Assembly (NCBI RefSeq): GCF_031458115.1 | Contig: NZ_JAVDXV010000009.1 | Coordinates: forward strand, 332,016-396,015 | Direction of reading: 5' to 3' | From: Pelomonas asaccharophilus_A | GTDB taxonomy: Bacteria > Pseudomonadota > Gammaproteobacteria > Burkholderiales > Burkholderiaceae_C | DNA: 64,000 bases | Shown here: positions 16,103 through 24,589 of the stretch, one piece after another | Position numbering within the stretch: the stretch's first letter is position 1 | How the letters are laid out: every line of letters begins with the position of its first letter | The notes under the pieces: generated by a model | The model's database searches: none | Seen by the model: only the letters and a program-made list of their open reading frames with translations | Told to the model about the DNA's origin: nothing | Made by a program: the position numbers and the translations under genes

Positions 16103-18160
16103 ATGCCCGAGGCCTCCGCCGCACCCAGCAAACCGCAAGCCAAATCCGCCCCGCAGAAGGCGATGGAGAAGCTCGGCCTCGTGCGCGACATCGACCTGGC
16201 CCTGCACCTGCCGCTGCGCTACGAGGACGAGACCCGCATCACGCCCATTGCCGCGCTGCAGGACAACGTGCCGGCGCAGGTGGAGGGCGTCGTCGTGGAC
16301 TGCCAGGTCGAGCTGCGCAGCCGCCGCCAGCTGCTGGTGCGCGTGAAGGACGAGTCCGGCAGCCTGCTGCTGCGTTTCCTGCACTTCTACCCGTCGCAGC
16401 AGAAGCAGATGTCGGCGGCCACGCGGCTGCGCGTGCGCGGTGAGGCGCGCATCGGCTTCTTCGGCCGCGAGATGGTGCACCCGGTCGTCAAGGTGGTGGA
16501 CGAGGACACGCCGCTGGCGCAATCCCTGACCCCGGTCTACCCCGCCTCGGCCCAGCTGCCGCAGGCCTATCTGCGCAAGGCCGTGGCCTCGGGGCTGGCG
16601 CGGGCCGACCTGCGCGAGATCCTGCCGGCGGGCGTCGTGCCGCAGGGGCTGCCGTCGCTGAAGGAGGCGCTGACCTATCTGCACCATCCGCCGCCCAGCG
16701 CGTCGCAGGAGGCGCTGCACGAGCATCACCACCCGGCCTGGCACCGGCTCAAGTTCGAGGAGTTGCTGGCCCAGCAGCTGTCGCAGTTGCAGGCCCAGCG
16801 CGAGCGGGCGTTGCTGGTCGCACCGGCGCTGCGCGCGCGGCCCGGCGGCCTGCACCAGAAGCTGCTGGAGGTGCTGCCGTTTCAGCTGACCGCCGCGCAG
16901 CAGCGCGTGTCCGAGGAGATTGCGCAAGACCTGGCCCGGCCGCAGCCCACGCACCGGCTGCTGCAGGGCGACGTGGGCTCGGGCAAGACGGTCGTCGCGG
17001 CACTGGCCGCGGCCATCGCCATCGATGCCGGCTGGCAGTGCGCGCTGATGGCACCCACCGAGATCCTGGCCGAGCAGCATTTCCGCAAGCTGATAGCGTG
17101 GCTGGAGCCGCTGGGGTTGAAGGTGGCGTGGATCACCGGCAGCGTGAAAGGCAAGGCGCGGCAGAAGATGGTGGACGCCGCCGCCTCGGGCGAGGCGCAG
17201 CTCATCGTCGGCACGCACGCCGTCATTGAGGACAAGGTGCGCTTCGCGAAGCTGGGCCTGGCCGTCATCGACGAGCAGCACCGCTTCGGCGTCGCGCAGC
17301 GGCTGGCACTGCGCAACAAGCTCAAGGCGATGGACCTGGAGCCTCATCTGCTGATGATGAGTGCGACCCCCATTCCCCGCACGCTGGCGATGACCTATTT
17401 CGCCGACCTGGACGTCTCCACCATCGACGAGCTGCCGCCCGGCCGCAGCCCCATCGTGACCAAGGTGTTCACCGACGCCAAGCGCCACGACGTGGTCGAC
17501 AAGATCCGCGGCGCGGTGGCGGACGGCGCCCAGGTCTACTGGGTCTGCCCGCTGGTGGAGGAAAGCGAGACGGTGGACCTGCGCAACGCGACCGAGACGC
17601 ACGCCGAGCTGAGCGAGGCACTGGCAGGCACGTCGGTGGGCCTGCTGCACGGGCGCATGTCGCCCGGCGACAAGGCGGCCGTCATGGCCGAGTTCTCCAG
17701 CGGCCGCATGAGCGTGCTGGTGGCCACGACGGTCATCGAGGTGGGCGTGGACGTGCCCAATGCCAGCCTGATGGTCATCGAGCACGCCGAGCGCTTTGGC
17801 CTGGCGCAGCTGCACCAGCTGCGTGGCCGCGTGGGCCGGGGTTCGGTGGCCAGCGTCTGCGTGCTGATCTACAGCCCGCCGCTGTCCGACACCGGCAAGT
17901 CGCGGCTGAAGGCCATGGTCGAGACGACCGACGGCTTCGAGATCGCCCGGCGCGATCTGGACATCCGCGGCCCGGGCGAGTTCATGGGATCGCGCCAGAG
18001 CGGCGCGGAGCTGTTGAGGTTCGCGGACCTGCAGGAGGACGCGCCGCTGCTGGTCGCCGCCCGCGCGTTGGCGCCGCGGCTGCTGGACGAACATCCCGAG
18101 GCCGCGCGACGGCAGGTCGCGCGCTGGCTCGGGACGAAGGCGGAGTTCCTAAAAGCCTAG
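16103..18160 (+). CDS. recG: ATP-dependent DNA helicase RecG
   Basis: This 685-residue superfamily-2 helicase remodels stalled forks and branched DNA. An N-terminal OB-fold wedge domain (about residues 50-150) precedes the helicase core. Walker A is GDVGSGKT (about 289-296), the DExH box is DEQHRFG (about 391-397), motif III is MMSATPIPRT, and QLHQLRGRVGRG is motif VI. The ATG follows ACAATCGCGCC with no Shine-Dalgarno. It is divergent from the lipoprotein-15 gene. Confidence 0.97.
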   Translation: MPEASAAPSKPQAKSAPQKAMEKLGLVRDIDLALHLPLRYEDETRITPIAALQDNVPAQVEGVVVDCQVELRSRRQLLVRVKDESGSLLLRFLHFYPSQQKQMSAATRLRVRGEARIGFFGREMVHPVVKVVDEDTPLAQSLTPVYPASAQLPQAYLRKAVASGLARADLREILPAGVVPQGLPSLKEALTYLHHPPPSASQEALHEHHHPAWHRLKFEELLAQQLSQLQAQRERALLVAPALRARPGGLHQKLLEVLPFQLTAAQQRVSEEIAQDLARPQPTHRLLQGDVGSGKTVVAALAAAIAIDAGWQCALMAPTEILAEQHFRKLIAWLEPLGLKVAWITGSVKGKARQKMVDAAASGEAQLIVGTHAVIEDKVRFAKLGLAVIDEQHRFGVAQRLALRNKLKAMDLEPHLLMMSATPIPRTLAMTYFADLDVSTIDELPPGRSPIVTKVFTDAKRHDVVDKIRGAVADGAQVYWVCPLVEESETVDLRNATETHAELSEALAGTSVGLLHGRMSPGDKAAVMAEFSSGRMSVLVATTVIEVGVDVPNASLMVIEHAERFGLAQLHQLRGRVGRGSVASVCVLIYSPPLSDTGKSRLKAMVETTDGFEIARRDLDIRGPGEFMGSRQSGAELLRFADLQEDAPLLVAARALAPRLLDEHPEAARRQVARWLGTKAEFLKA

Positions 18161-18162
18161 GC

Positions 18163-18351
18163 TCACTTGCAGGTAAAGCTCTTGGCGTTCACTTCCTTGA
18201 CGTTGCCGGCACCGCAGGTGGCCAGGGCCTGATCGCTCATCTTCTGGATGGAGGCGCTGTCGGTGGACGTGTGCACCGGCGGCGCGAAGACGCAGGCGCT
18301 CAGGGCGACGGCGGCGGCCAGGGCGACGGTGAAGGTGGCGATGCGGTTCAT
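18163..18351 (-). CDS. Small lipoprotein
   Basis: This 62-residue protein has a lipoprotein signal (FTVALAAAVALSAC lipobox) followed by a short mature part with two further Cys residues (ATCGAGN and SFTCK), which could form a disulphide. No family is recognised. It converges with recG, leaving only 2 bases between the two stop codons. Confidence 0.65.
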   Translation of the reverse strand: MNRIATFTVALAAAVALSACVFAPPVHTSTDSASIQKMSDQALATCGAGNVKEVNAKSFTCK

Positions 18352-18466
18352 GTTCGAGTTCCTTGGGGTCAGGTGTTGAGATGCGTCGCATCGTCGGGGA
18401 TGTGCGATGAACAGTCAGCCGTCGTGCGACGAACTGCACAACGCCTTGGACAGGCTGCACGCTGAC

Positions 18467-18625
18467 GGAAGCGTTGAATAAGTTCCCGCGATGCAGCGCG
18501 CCCTGATTTGGGATGGGCGGCAAGGCGCAAAGCGCAGCCCTGGCGGGCCATGGCGAGCATTTGCAACGCAGCAGACCGCCCAAGGCAGGGATGCGCTGCG
18601 CGCGAGGGGCTTGTTCAGCGCTTCC
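18467..18625. mobile_element. MITE-like element with 33-bp imperfect terminal inverted repeats
   Basis: Bases 18467-18499 and the reverse complement of 18593-18625 align over 33 bases with about nine differences. Both outer ends begin GGAAGCG(T/C)TGAA(T/C)AAG. A second internal pair, GGGCGG / CCGCCC, makes the whole 159 bases a long imperfect hairpin. No transposase is encoded. The right end coincides with the last base of the stop codon of the adjacent response-regulator gene. I see no clear target-site duplication. Confidence 0.65.
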
Positions 18626-19356
18626 TACAACTCCAGCTTTTCTCGCAGCAGCTTGGCCTGGCGGCGCGACACCTCCACCTGGTGGCCGTCGCGCAGCGTC
18701 ACGCGGTAGCCGTCGCTGCTGGACGGCGCGATGGCCTGGATCCAGCGCAGGTTGATCAGGTGGCTGCGGCTGGCGCGGAAGAACAGCTGCGAGTCCAGCT
18801 TCTCCTCCAGGCTGGTCAGCGTGCGGTTGATCAGCGGGCGCTGTCCGTCGAACCAGGCCTGCGCGTAGTTGCCGCAGCTCTCGAAGCCGGCGATGTCGCC
18901 CAGCCGCACGAACCAGCAGCGCTCGCCATCGCGCAGAAAGACCATGTCGTCGGCGCCTTTGATCGATGTCGCCGGCGTCGTCTGAACCATCGTGGCCGGT
19001 GCGGGCCGCAGCCGCTCGCGCACCTTGGCCAGCGCCGCCTCCAGCCGCTCGGGCTCAATGGGCTTGAGCAGGTAGTCCAGCGCGTTGCGATCGAAGGCCG
19101 CCAATGCGTGCTGGTCGTAGGCGGTGGTGAAGACGACCAGCGGCAGGTGCTCGATCTGGTCCAGCAGGTCGAAGCCCGTGGCGCCGGGCAGCTCCACGTC
19201 CAGCAGCAGCAGGTCGGGCTGCAGCTGGTCTATGGCCTCGCGCGCGGGCAGCAGCTCGGCGGCCTCGCCGACGATGTCGGCGTCGGGAATGGCGGCCAGC
19301 AGCGTGCGCAGCTCCTGGCGGGCGAGGCGCGAGTCCTCGACGATGTAGATCCTCAT
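18625..19356 (-). CDS. LytTR-family response regulator
   Basis: This 243-residue protein has an N-terminal receiver domain with the phospho-acceptor in LLLLDVELPG (about Asp54) and TTAYD / KPIEP switch residues. Its C-terminal LytTR DNA-binding domain (about residues 140-243) contains FFRASRSHLINL and RVTLRDGHQVEVSRRQ. It overlaps the upstream histidine kinase gene by 4 bases (ATGA), so the two form a two-component operon. Target genes are unknown. Confidence 0.93.
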   Translation of the reverse strand: MRIYIVEDSRLARQELRTLLAAIPDADIVGEAAELLPAREAIDQLQPDLLLLDVELPGATGFDLLDQIEHLPLVVFTTAYDQHALAAFDRNALDYLLKPIEPERLEAALAKVRERLRPAPATMVQTTPATSIKGADDMVFLRDGERCWFVRLGDIAGFESCGNYAQAWFDGQRPLINRTLTSLEEKLDSQLFFRASRSHLINLRWIQAIAPSSSDGYRVTLRDGHQVEVSRRQAKLLREKLEL

Positions 19357-20399
19357 GCCGCCATCATCTCCACACTGACCTGCACACGGCCGTCCGCCGC
19401 CTCGATGCGGCAGCCCGCGCCCTCGCCGCCGGCGCGCGTCAGGCGCTCGCGCAGGTTGGCCAGGCCCAGGCCCGTGCCGTCGGCGCTGCTGCCCGGCTTC
19501 CACTGGCCCGGGTTCCCCACGGCCACGGACAGCTTGTCGCCGTCGCGGGCGACGCGGATGTCCACCACGCCGCCGCCGGGCGTGCGCGCAATACCGTGCT
19601 TGATCGCGTTCTCCACCAGCAGCTGCAGCAGCATGGGTGGCACGCTGGCACCGGCGGTCGCGGGGTCGACCTGCCAGTCCACGCGCAGCCGCTCCTCGTG
19701 GTGCAGTTGCTCCAGCGCCACGTAGTCGCGCACGACGGCCAGTTCGTCGGCCAGCGGCACGCGCTCCTTGGCGCTGTGCTGCAGCGTGTGGCGCAGCGTG
19801 TTGGACAGCCGGCTCAGCATCTCGCGGGCGCGGACCGGGTCTTCGTTGATGAGGGCGCGCAGGTTGTTCAGCGCGTTGAACAGGAAGTGCGGGTTGATCT
19901 GGGCCCGCAGCACCTGCAGCTCCAGCGCGCGGGCGGCGGCCTCGGCCTGCCACTTGGCGATCTCGCCCAGGCGCCAGCGGTTGATCATCTGGAGGCCCAC
20001 CCACACCGCCGCCCACAGCCACAGCAGGATGCTGGTGTTGACCGTGTAGCTCAGGATCATGAGGCCGCTGTGCGGCATGTTGGCGGGGAACTCCAGCAGC
20101 CCCAGCGCCAGGCCCACGCGGTTGACGAGCAGCAGCAGGCATTGCAGCGAGAAGGCCAGCAGCGGCGGCAGCAACAGCAGCCGCAGCAGCAGCGCGCGGG
20201 GCGGCAGCTCCAGCCAGCCGCGGCGCAGCGCCAACGCCCGCAGTCCCTCGCTGGCCGCCCACAGGCCGGCGCCCACGCAGACCATCACGAAGGCCAGCGA
20301 ACCGGTCAGCCGCTGGAAGCTCGCCACCATGACCAGCGAGATGCCGACGTAGCCGGCCCACAGCAGCGCCTGCACCACCGCCCGCTTGCGCGTGTCCAT
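19353..20399 (-). CDS. LytS-type sensor histidine kinase
   Basis: This 348-residue inner-membrane kinase has four hydrophobic helices (about residues 8-130) acting as the likely sensor. A His-kinase domain follows with the phospho-acceptor in QINPHFLFNALNNL (about 165-178), the N box LLQLLVENAIKHG, and the G box GTGLGLANLRERL. It is paired with the LytTR regulator directly downstream. There is no separate periplasmic sensor domain, so the signal is probably membrane-associated. Confidence 0.93.
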   Translation of the reverse strand: MDTRKRAVVQALLWAGYVGISLVMVASFQRLTGSLAFVMVCVGAGLWAASEGLRALALRRGWLELPPRALLLRLLLLPPLLAFSLQCLLLLVNRVGLALGLLEFPANMPHSGLMILSYTVNTSILLWLWAAVWVGLQMINRWRLGEIAKWQAEAAARALELQVLRAQINPHFLFNALNNLRALINEDPVRAREMLSRLSNTLRHTLQHSAKERVPLADELAVVRDYVALEQLHHEERLRVDWQVDPATAGASVPPMLLQLLVENAIKHGIARTPGGGVVDIRVARDGDKLSVAVGNPGQWKPGSSADGTGLGLANLRERLTRAGGEGAGCRIEAADGRVQVSVEMMAA

Positions 20400-20429
20400 G
20401 CTCCTCCCGCCCTGTCGGGTTTGACCTTC

Positions 20430-21326
20430 TTATCGGGCCGCCAGGAAGCCCTTGACCTCGCCGACCAGCCAGTCGGCATCGTCCCACATGAGGAAGTGGT
20501 AGCCGCGCTGGCTCATGCTGACCTTGGCGCCGTTCAGGCCAGCGTACTGGGTCTCGAAGATTTTCTTCGTGCTGTCCAGCGTGGAGCCCATGGGCTCGAA
20601 CGCGGCCCAGGCGCCCAGCACCAGCGTCGGCGCGGTGATCCTGGGCAGCAGCGGGCGCAGGTCCTCGCCCCACAGCTCGGACATGGCCTGCGCCGTCGTG
20701 GCGCGGTCGCTGGCCAGGCTCCAGGCGACGACACGCTCGAGATGGGCGGGGCTGCGGGTCATGCCGGCCGCGCCCTGGCGGGTGCCCGCCTCCCACTGTT
20801 CCTTGCTGGCGCCCAGCATCTGCTGGCGCATGCCGGCGGCCATGCCGCGCGCGGCCTCGGGCGTCATGCCGCGCAGGCCGCCCAGGAAGGGCAGCGAGTC
20901 GACGATGACCAGTCGCTCGATGCGGCCAGGCTTCTCGGCCGCCATCTGCAGCGCCAGCGTGCCGCCCAGGCTGTGGCCGATGACGACGGGCTTGTCCAGC
21001 TTGCGGTCGTCCAGGTAGGCCAGCAGGCGGTCGCGCATCGCGGTGTTGAAGTGCTCGGTCGTCACCGCCGGCGCGCCGGCGAAGCCGGGCAGCTGCACGA
21101 GGTGGCATTGCACGCCGGGCTGCAACGCGGCGCAGGTCTCGGTCCAGACGCTGGCGGCACTGTTCAGGCCGGGGATCATCAACACCGGCTTGCCCTGGCC
21201 CACGACCTCGACGCGCAGGTCGCGGAACTCGGCGGGCGCGGCCTCGCTGCGGCCGACGTAGAGTGCCGTCAAAATGGCCACGGCGGCACCGAAAAGGCCC
21301 ATCCAGGAACGCTTGCGTGAGGACAT
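20430..21326 (-). CDS. Secreted alpha/beta hydrolase
   Basis: This 298-residue protein has an N-terminal signal or anchor (SWMGLFGAAVAILTALYVGRSEA) and an alpha/beta hydrolase fold. It shows the oxyanion-side MIPGLNS, the nucleophile elbow GHSLGG, an acid-type Asp in the LVLGAWAAF / LDSTKK region, and the late His in RGYHFLMWDD. The ATG at 21326 was chosen because GGAGA lies about 8 bases upstream; longer starts exist at 21338 and 21359. Substrate unknown. Confidence 0.82.
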   Translation of the reverse strand: MSSRKRSWMGLFGAAVAILTALYVGRSEAAPAEFRDLRVEVVGQGKPVLMIPGLNSAASVWTETCAALQPGVQCHLVQLPGFAGAPAVTTEHFNTAMRDRLLAYLDDRKLDKPVVIGHSLGGTLALQMAAEKPGRIERLVIVDSLPFLGGLRGMTPEAARGMAAGMRQQMLGASKEQWEAGTRQGAAGMTRSPAHLERVVAWSLASDRATTAQAMSELWGEDLRPLLPRITAPTLVLGAWAAFEPMGSTLDSTKKIFETQYAGLNGAKVSMSQRGYHFLMWDDADWLVGEVKGFLAAR

Positions 21327-21447
21327 GCTGGTCTCCATCCAGGTTGTGATGGAGCGCATGTTGCCGATGATCTTCCCTGTAACCCGCTGCCGGATGACCA
21401 GCGGCGGGCCGGGCGGACGAATGGCGAAACGGCGGGGTGGGCGGCGG

Positions 21448-22134
21448 CTACTTCAGCCGCTGCGCCCAGTACACCAGCACTTCCGTCTGCGGCTGCAGGT
21501 CGGTGGAGCTGTAGCGGTAGACCGGCACGATGTTGATCGCGTCCAGCGTGTTCAGGCCCGAGATGATGCGGCCGAACACGGCATAGCCCGGGTTGCTGGC
21601 GCTCTGGTAGTCCAGGCCCGTGTTGTCCACCACATTGAAGAAGAACTGGCTGGTGGCCGAGTCGGCGTCGCTGCGGCGGGCCATCGCGATGGTGCCGCGC
21701 AGGTTGGAGAGGTTGTTGTTGCTCTCCAGCTTGATGGGCGCGTACAGCGGCTGCTTCTCGATCATGCCGCTGCGGTAGCCGCCGCCCTGCACGACGAAGT
21801 CGCGGTCCACGCGGTGGATCAGCGTGTTCGAGTAGAAACCGGCGGCGACGTATTTGTAGAAGTTGGCGACCGTCTGCGGCGCATAGCTGTCGTACAGCTC
21901 GACGACGATCTCGCCGCTGCTGGTCAGCATGCAGACGGTGCCCCACTGGCTGGCGGCGGACGCCGCCAGGCCGGCCGCGCTGCACGACAGCGTGGGCGGA
22001 TTCGGGTTGGGGTTGGGGCGCGGGTTGGACCCGCCGCCGCCTCCGCCTCCACCGCCGCCGATCTCGACATAGCCGCCGCCGCCGCAGGCGGCGAGGCTCA
22101 GGACGGACAGCAGAACGGCGACGCGACGCAGCAT
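21448..22134 (-). CDS. Lipoprotein peptidylprolyl isomerase (cyclophilin type), second copy
   Basis: This 228-residue cyclophilin is exported as a lipoprotein (lipobox LSLAAC). A flexible linker with a ten-glycine run and an NPNPNP segment leads into the catalytic domain. Active-site segments are present: HRVDRDFVVQGGG and GTIAMARRSDADSATSQFFF. It probably assists folding of envelope proteins. It follows a paralogous gene 77 bases upstream in the same orientation. Confidence 0.88.
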   Translation of the reverse strand: MLRRVAVLLSVLSLAACGGGGYVEIGGGGGGGGGGSNPRPNPNPNPPTLSCSAAGLAASAASQWGTVCMLTSSGEIVVELYDSYAPQTVANFYKYVAAGFYSNTLIHRVDRDFVVQGGGYRSGMIEKQPLYAPIKLESNNNLSNLRGTIAMARRSDADSATSQFFFNVVDNTGLDYQSASNPGYAVFGRIISGLNTLDAINIVPVYRYSSTDLQPQTEVLVYWAQRLK

Positions 22135-22211
22135 GGCAGCACCCGGGATGTGGCAGGGCCTGCCCAACGTGTCAGAGGCGGGTGCCGCTGACACGTCGTC
22201 GCAGTTGGTTA

Positions 22212-22859
22212 CTAGAGGGCAATGACCTTGGCTTCAGTGACGACGACGTCGACCAGCGGCATGTCCGACGCATTCGTGTTTACGGCGCGGATCGCGTCCA
22301 CCACGTCGAGTCCAAGCGTCACTTGGCCGAACACGGCATAGCCGTCGGGGTTGGCTGCGCTGCCGTAGTTCAGTACCGAGGAGTTGTCCACCGTGTTGAT
22401 GAAGAACTGGCTGGTGGCGCTGTCGGTCACGGCCGTGCGTGCCATCGCAATGGTGCCACGCACATTGGACAGGCCGTTCTTGCTTTCCAGCAGGATGGGC
22501 GGGTAGGTCGCTGCCTTGTCCACGATGGCGCCAGCCGCGTTGCGGGTCATGCCACCGCCCTGGATGACGAAGTTGGCGATGACGCGGTGGAACAGCGTGT
22601 TCGTATAGAAGCCGTCGTTCACGTACTTCAGGAAGTTGTCCACCGTGATGGGCGCATGGGTGCGATCCAGGCCCAGTTCGATGACGCCTTTGTTGGTGGT
22701 CAGGCGCACCTTGTGCGTGACGGTCAGCGTGACGGGCGGGACCGGGGTCGGCGTGGGCGTGCTGCCACCGCTGCTGCCGCCACCACCGCCGCAAGCGGTC
22801 AGAGCAAGGGTCGTGGCCAGCGCCAACAGCGCGCGGCGGGGGAGTCGATTCGGGGTCAT
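22212..22859 (-). CDS. Lipoprotein peptidylprolyl isomerase (cyclophilin type), first copy
   Basis: This 215-residue exported lipoprotein has lipobox LALTAC, a Gly/Ser/Thr-Pro linker, then a cyclophilin domain with HRVIANFVIQGGG and GTIAMARTAVTDSATSQFFIN. The ATG is one base after the panC stop codon (TGAgATG), so translation is coupled to panC. A TTG 12 bases upstream is an alternative start overlapping panC. It is paralogous to the next gene. Confidence 0.88.
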   Translation of the reverse strand: MTPNRLPRRALLALATTLALTACGGGGGSSGGSTPTPTPVPPVTLTVTHKVRLTTNKGVIELGLDRTHAPITVDNFLKYVNDGFYTNTLFHRVIANFVIQGGGMTRNAAGAIVDKAATYPPILLESKNGLSNVRGTIAMARTAVTDSATSQFFINTVDNSSVLNYGSAANPDGYAVFGQVTLGLDVVDAIRAVNTNASDMPLVDVVVTEAKVIAL

Positions 22860-22860
22860 C

Positions 22861-23694
22861 TCAAACTTCAAGGTTGTCGATCAAACGGGTCGTGCCAAGT
22901 CTGGCGGCGGCCAGCGCCACCAGGGGCTGGCCGTCCACGGCGCCACTGAGGTCGTGGCGGACCCGGAGTGTGACGTAATCCGGCAACCAACCGGCGTCAC
23001 GCAGCGATTGCATGGCGTCGGCTTCCATAACCGCAAGTTCGCGCTCCCCGGCCTGCCAGCGCGCGATCAGCGCCTTCAGCGTGCGTGACAGCCGCAGCGC
23101 CTCGGCCTTCTCGGCCTCGCTCAGATAGCCGTTGCGCGACGACAGCGCCAGGCCTTCCGGGCTGCGGCGCGTCTCGCCGCCGTAGATCTCGATCGGCAGC
23201 GCCATCTGCGCCGTCATGCGGCGCAGCACCATCAGCTGCTGGTAGTCCTTCTTGCCGAACACGGCCAGCGTGGGCTGCACGATGTTGAACAGCTTGTGCA
23301 CGACGGTGCAGACACCCGTGAAGAAGCCGGGGCGGAAGTGGCCTTCCAGGATGTCGGCCAGCTCAGGAGGCGGCGTCACCTTGTAGCCCTGCGGCTCGGG
23401 GTACAGCTCTTTCTCGCTGGGCGCGAACACGATGTCGCAACCGGCGCCTTCCAGCAGCTCGCAGTCCCGCGCCAGCGTGCGCGGGTAAGTGTCGAAGTCC
23501 TCGTGCGGCGCGAACTGCAGCCGGTTCACGAAGATGCTGGCGACCACCGCACCCGCCGGGCCGACCAGCTCGCGTGCCTGCTTGACGAGCTGCAGATGGC
23601 CGTCGTGCAGGTTGCCCATGGTGGGCACGAAGCCGCGCTCGCGGTGGATGGCGAGCGCGTCGCGCAGCTCGTTGATCGTGTGGATGACGCGCAT
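22861..23694 (-). CDS. panC: Pantothenate synthetase
   Basis: This enzyme condenses pantoate with beta-alanine using ATP, the last step of pantothenate synthesis. It is 277 residues. Family motifs are PTMGNLHDGHLQLV (a nucleotide-binding HxGH-type), SIFVNRLQFAPHEDFDTYPR, FGKKDYQQL, and the KMSKS-equivalent LALSSRNGYLS. It starts 2 bases after the panB stop, so panB and panC form an operon that continues into two cyclophilin genes. Confidence 0.97.
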   Translation of the reverse strand: MRVIHTINELRDALAIHRERGFVPTMGNLHDGHLQLVKQARELVGPAGAVVASIFVNRLQFAPHEDFDTYPRTLARDCELLEGAGCDIVFAPSEKELYPEPQGYKVTPPPELADILEGHFRPGFFTGVCTVVHKLFNIVQPTLAVFGKKDYQQLMVLRRMTAQMALPIEIYGGETRRSPEGLALSSRNGYLSEAEKAEALRLSRTLKALIARWQAGERELAVMEADAMQSLRDAGWLPDYVTLRVRHDLSGAVDGQPLVALAAARLGTTRLIDNLEV

Positions 23695-23696
23695 GC

Positions 23697-24503
23697 TCAG
23701 AACCCGTGGACCTCGTTGACCGGAAAGCTGCCGGCCTTCACCTCGTCCACATAGCCCTTCACTCCCGCCAGCACCGAGTCCTTGCCGGTCATGAAGTCCT
23801 TGACGAAGCGGGGCTTGCGGCCCGGCGTGATGTTCAGCATGTCGTGCAGCACCAGCACCTGGCCCGACGTGCCCACGCCCGCGCCGATGCCGATGACCGG
23901 CACCGGCGACGCGGCCGTGATGTCGGCGGCCAGTGCGGCCGGCACCATCTCGTACAGCAGCATGGCCGCGCCGGCCTCCACCGCCTGCTGCGATTCGCGC
24001 TTGATGCGCGCCGCGCTTTCCTCGTCGCGGCCCTGCACCTTGAAGCCGCCCAACGCCGTGACCGTCTGCGGCGTGAAGCCCAGGTGCACGCAGACCGGGA
24101 TGCCTCGCTCGCTGATGAAGCGCACCGTCTCGGTCGTCCAGCCACCGCCTTCCAGCTTGACCATGTGGGCGCCGGCCTTGACCAGCGCGGCGGCGCTCTT
24201 CCACGCCTCTTCCTTGCTGACGTGATAGCTGTCGAACGGCAGGTCCGCGATGACGAACGCGTACTTCACGCCGCGGCGCACGCAGGTCGTGTGGTACAGC
24301 ATGTCGTCCAGGCTGACGGGGGCCGTGGAGCCACGGCCCTGCAGCACATTGCCCAGCGAATCACCGATCAGCAGGATGTCCACGCCCGCCTCGTCCAGCA
24401 GGCTGGCGAAGGCCGCGTCGTAACAGGTCAGCATCGCGATCTTCTCGCCGCCGGCATGCATCTGCGCGAGGCGCGGCAGCGTCATGAGCTTGCGTTCAGT
24501 CAT
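23697..24503 (-). CDS. panB: 3-methyl-2-oxobutanoate hydroxymethyltransferase
   Basis: This enzyme adds a one-carbon unit from methylene-tetrahydrofolate to alpha-ketoisovalerate, giving ketopantoate. It is 268 residues. The family motifs include MLTCYDAAFA, IGDSLGNVLQG, DLPFDSY, KLEGGGW, VCVHLGFTPQ and IGIGAGVGTSGQVLVLHDML. It is the first gene of the panBC-cyclophilin operon and is divergent from oxyR. TACACT at about 24541-24546 on the minus strand is a possible -10. Confidence 0.97.
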   Translation of the reverse strand: MTERKLMTLPRLAQMHAGGEKIAMLTCYDAAFASLLDEAGVDILLIGDSLGNVLQGRGSTAPVSLDDMLYHTTCVRRGVKYAFVIADLPFDSYHVSKEEAWKSAAALVKAGAHMVKLEGGGWTTETVRFISERGIPVCVHLGFTPQTVTALGGFKVQGRDEESAARIKRESQQAVEAGAAMLLYEMVPAALAADITAASPVPVIGIGAGVGTSGQVLVLHDMLNITPGRKPRFVKDFMTGKDSVLAGVKGYVDEVKAGSFPVNEVHGF

Positions 24504-24589
24504 GCGGTTCTCCGTATAAACCCTGAAGACCCTCGTGGGGCGGCGGCAGTGTAGCGTTCGGGTCCGTTCCCTGAAGCCGTCCCCCAGCC

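Noticed and set aside
18507..19725. Plus-strand frame of 405 codons opposite the two-component genes
   Set aside because: Antisense to well-supported LytTR and LytS genes.
21990..22100. Glycine-codon run (GCC/GGC repeats) as a tandem repeat of interest
   Set aside because: Explained as the flexible Gly-rich linker of a lipoprotein cyclophilin.
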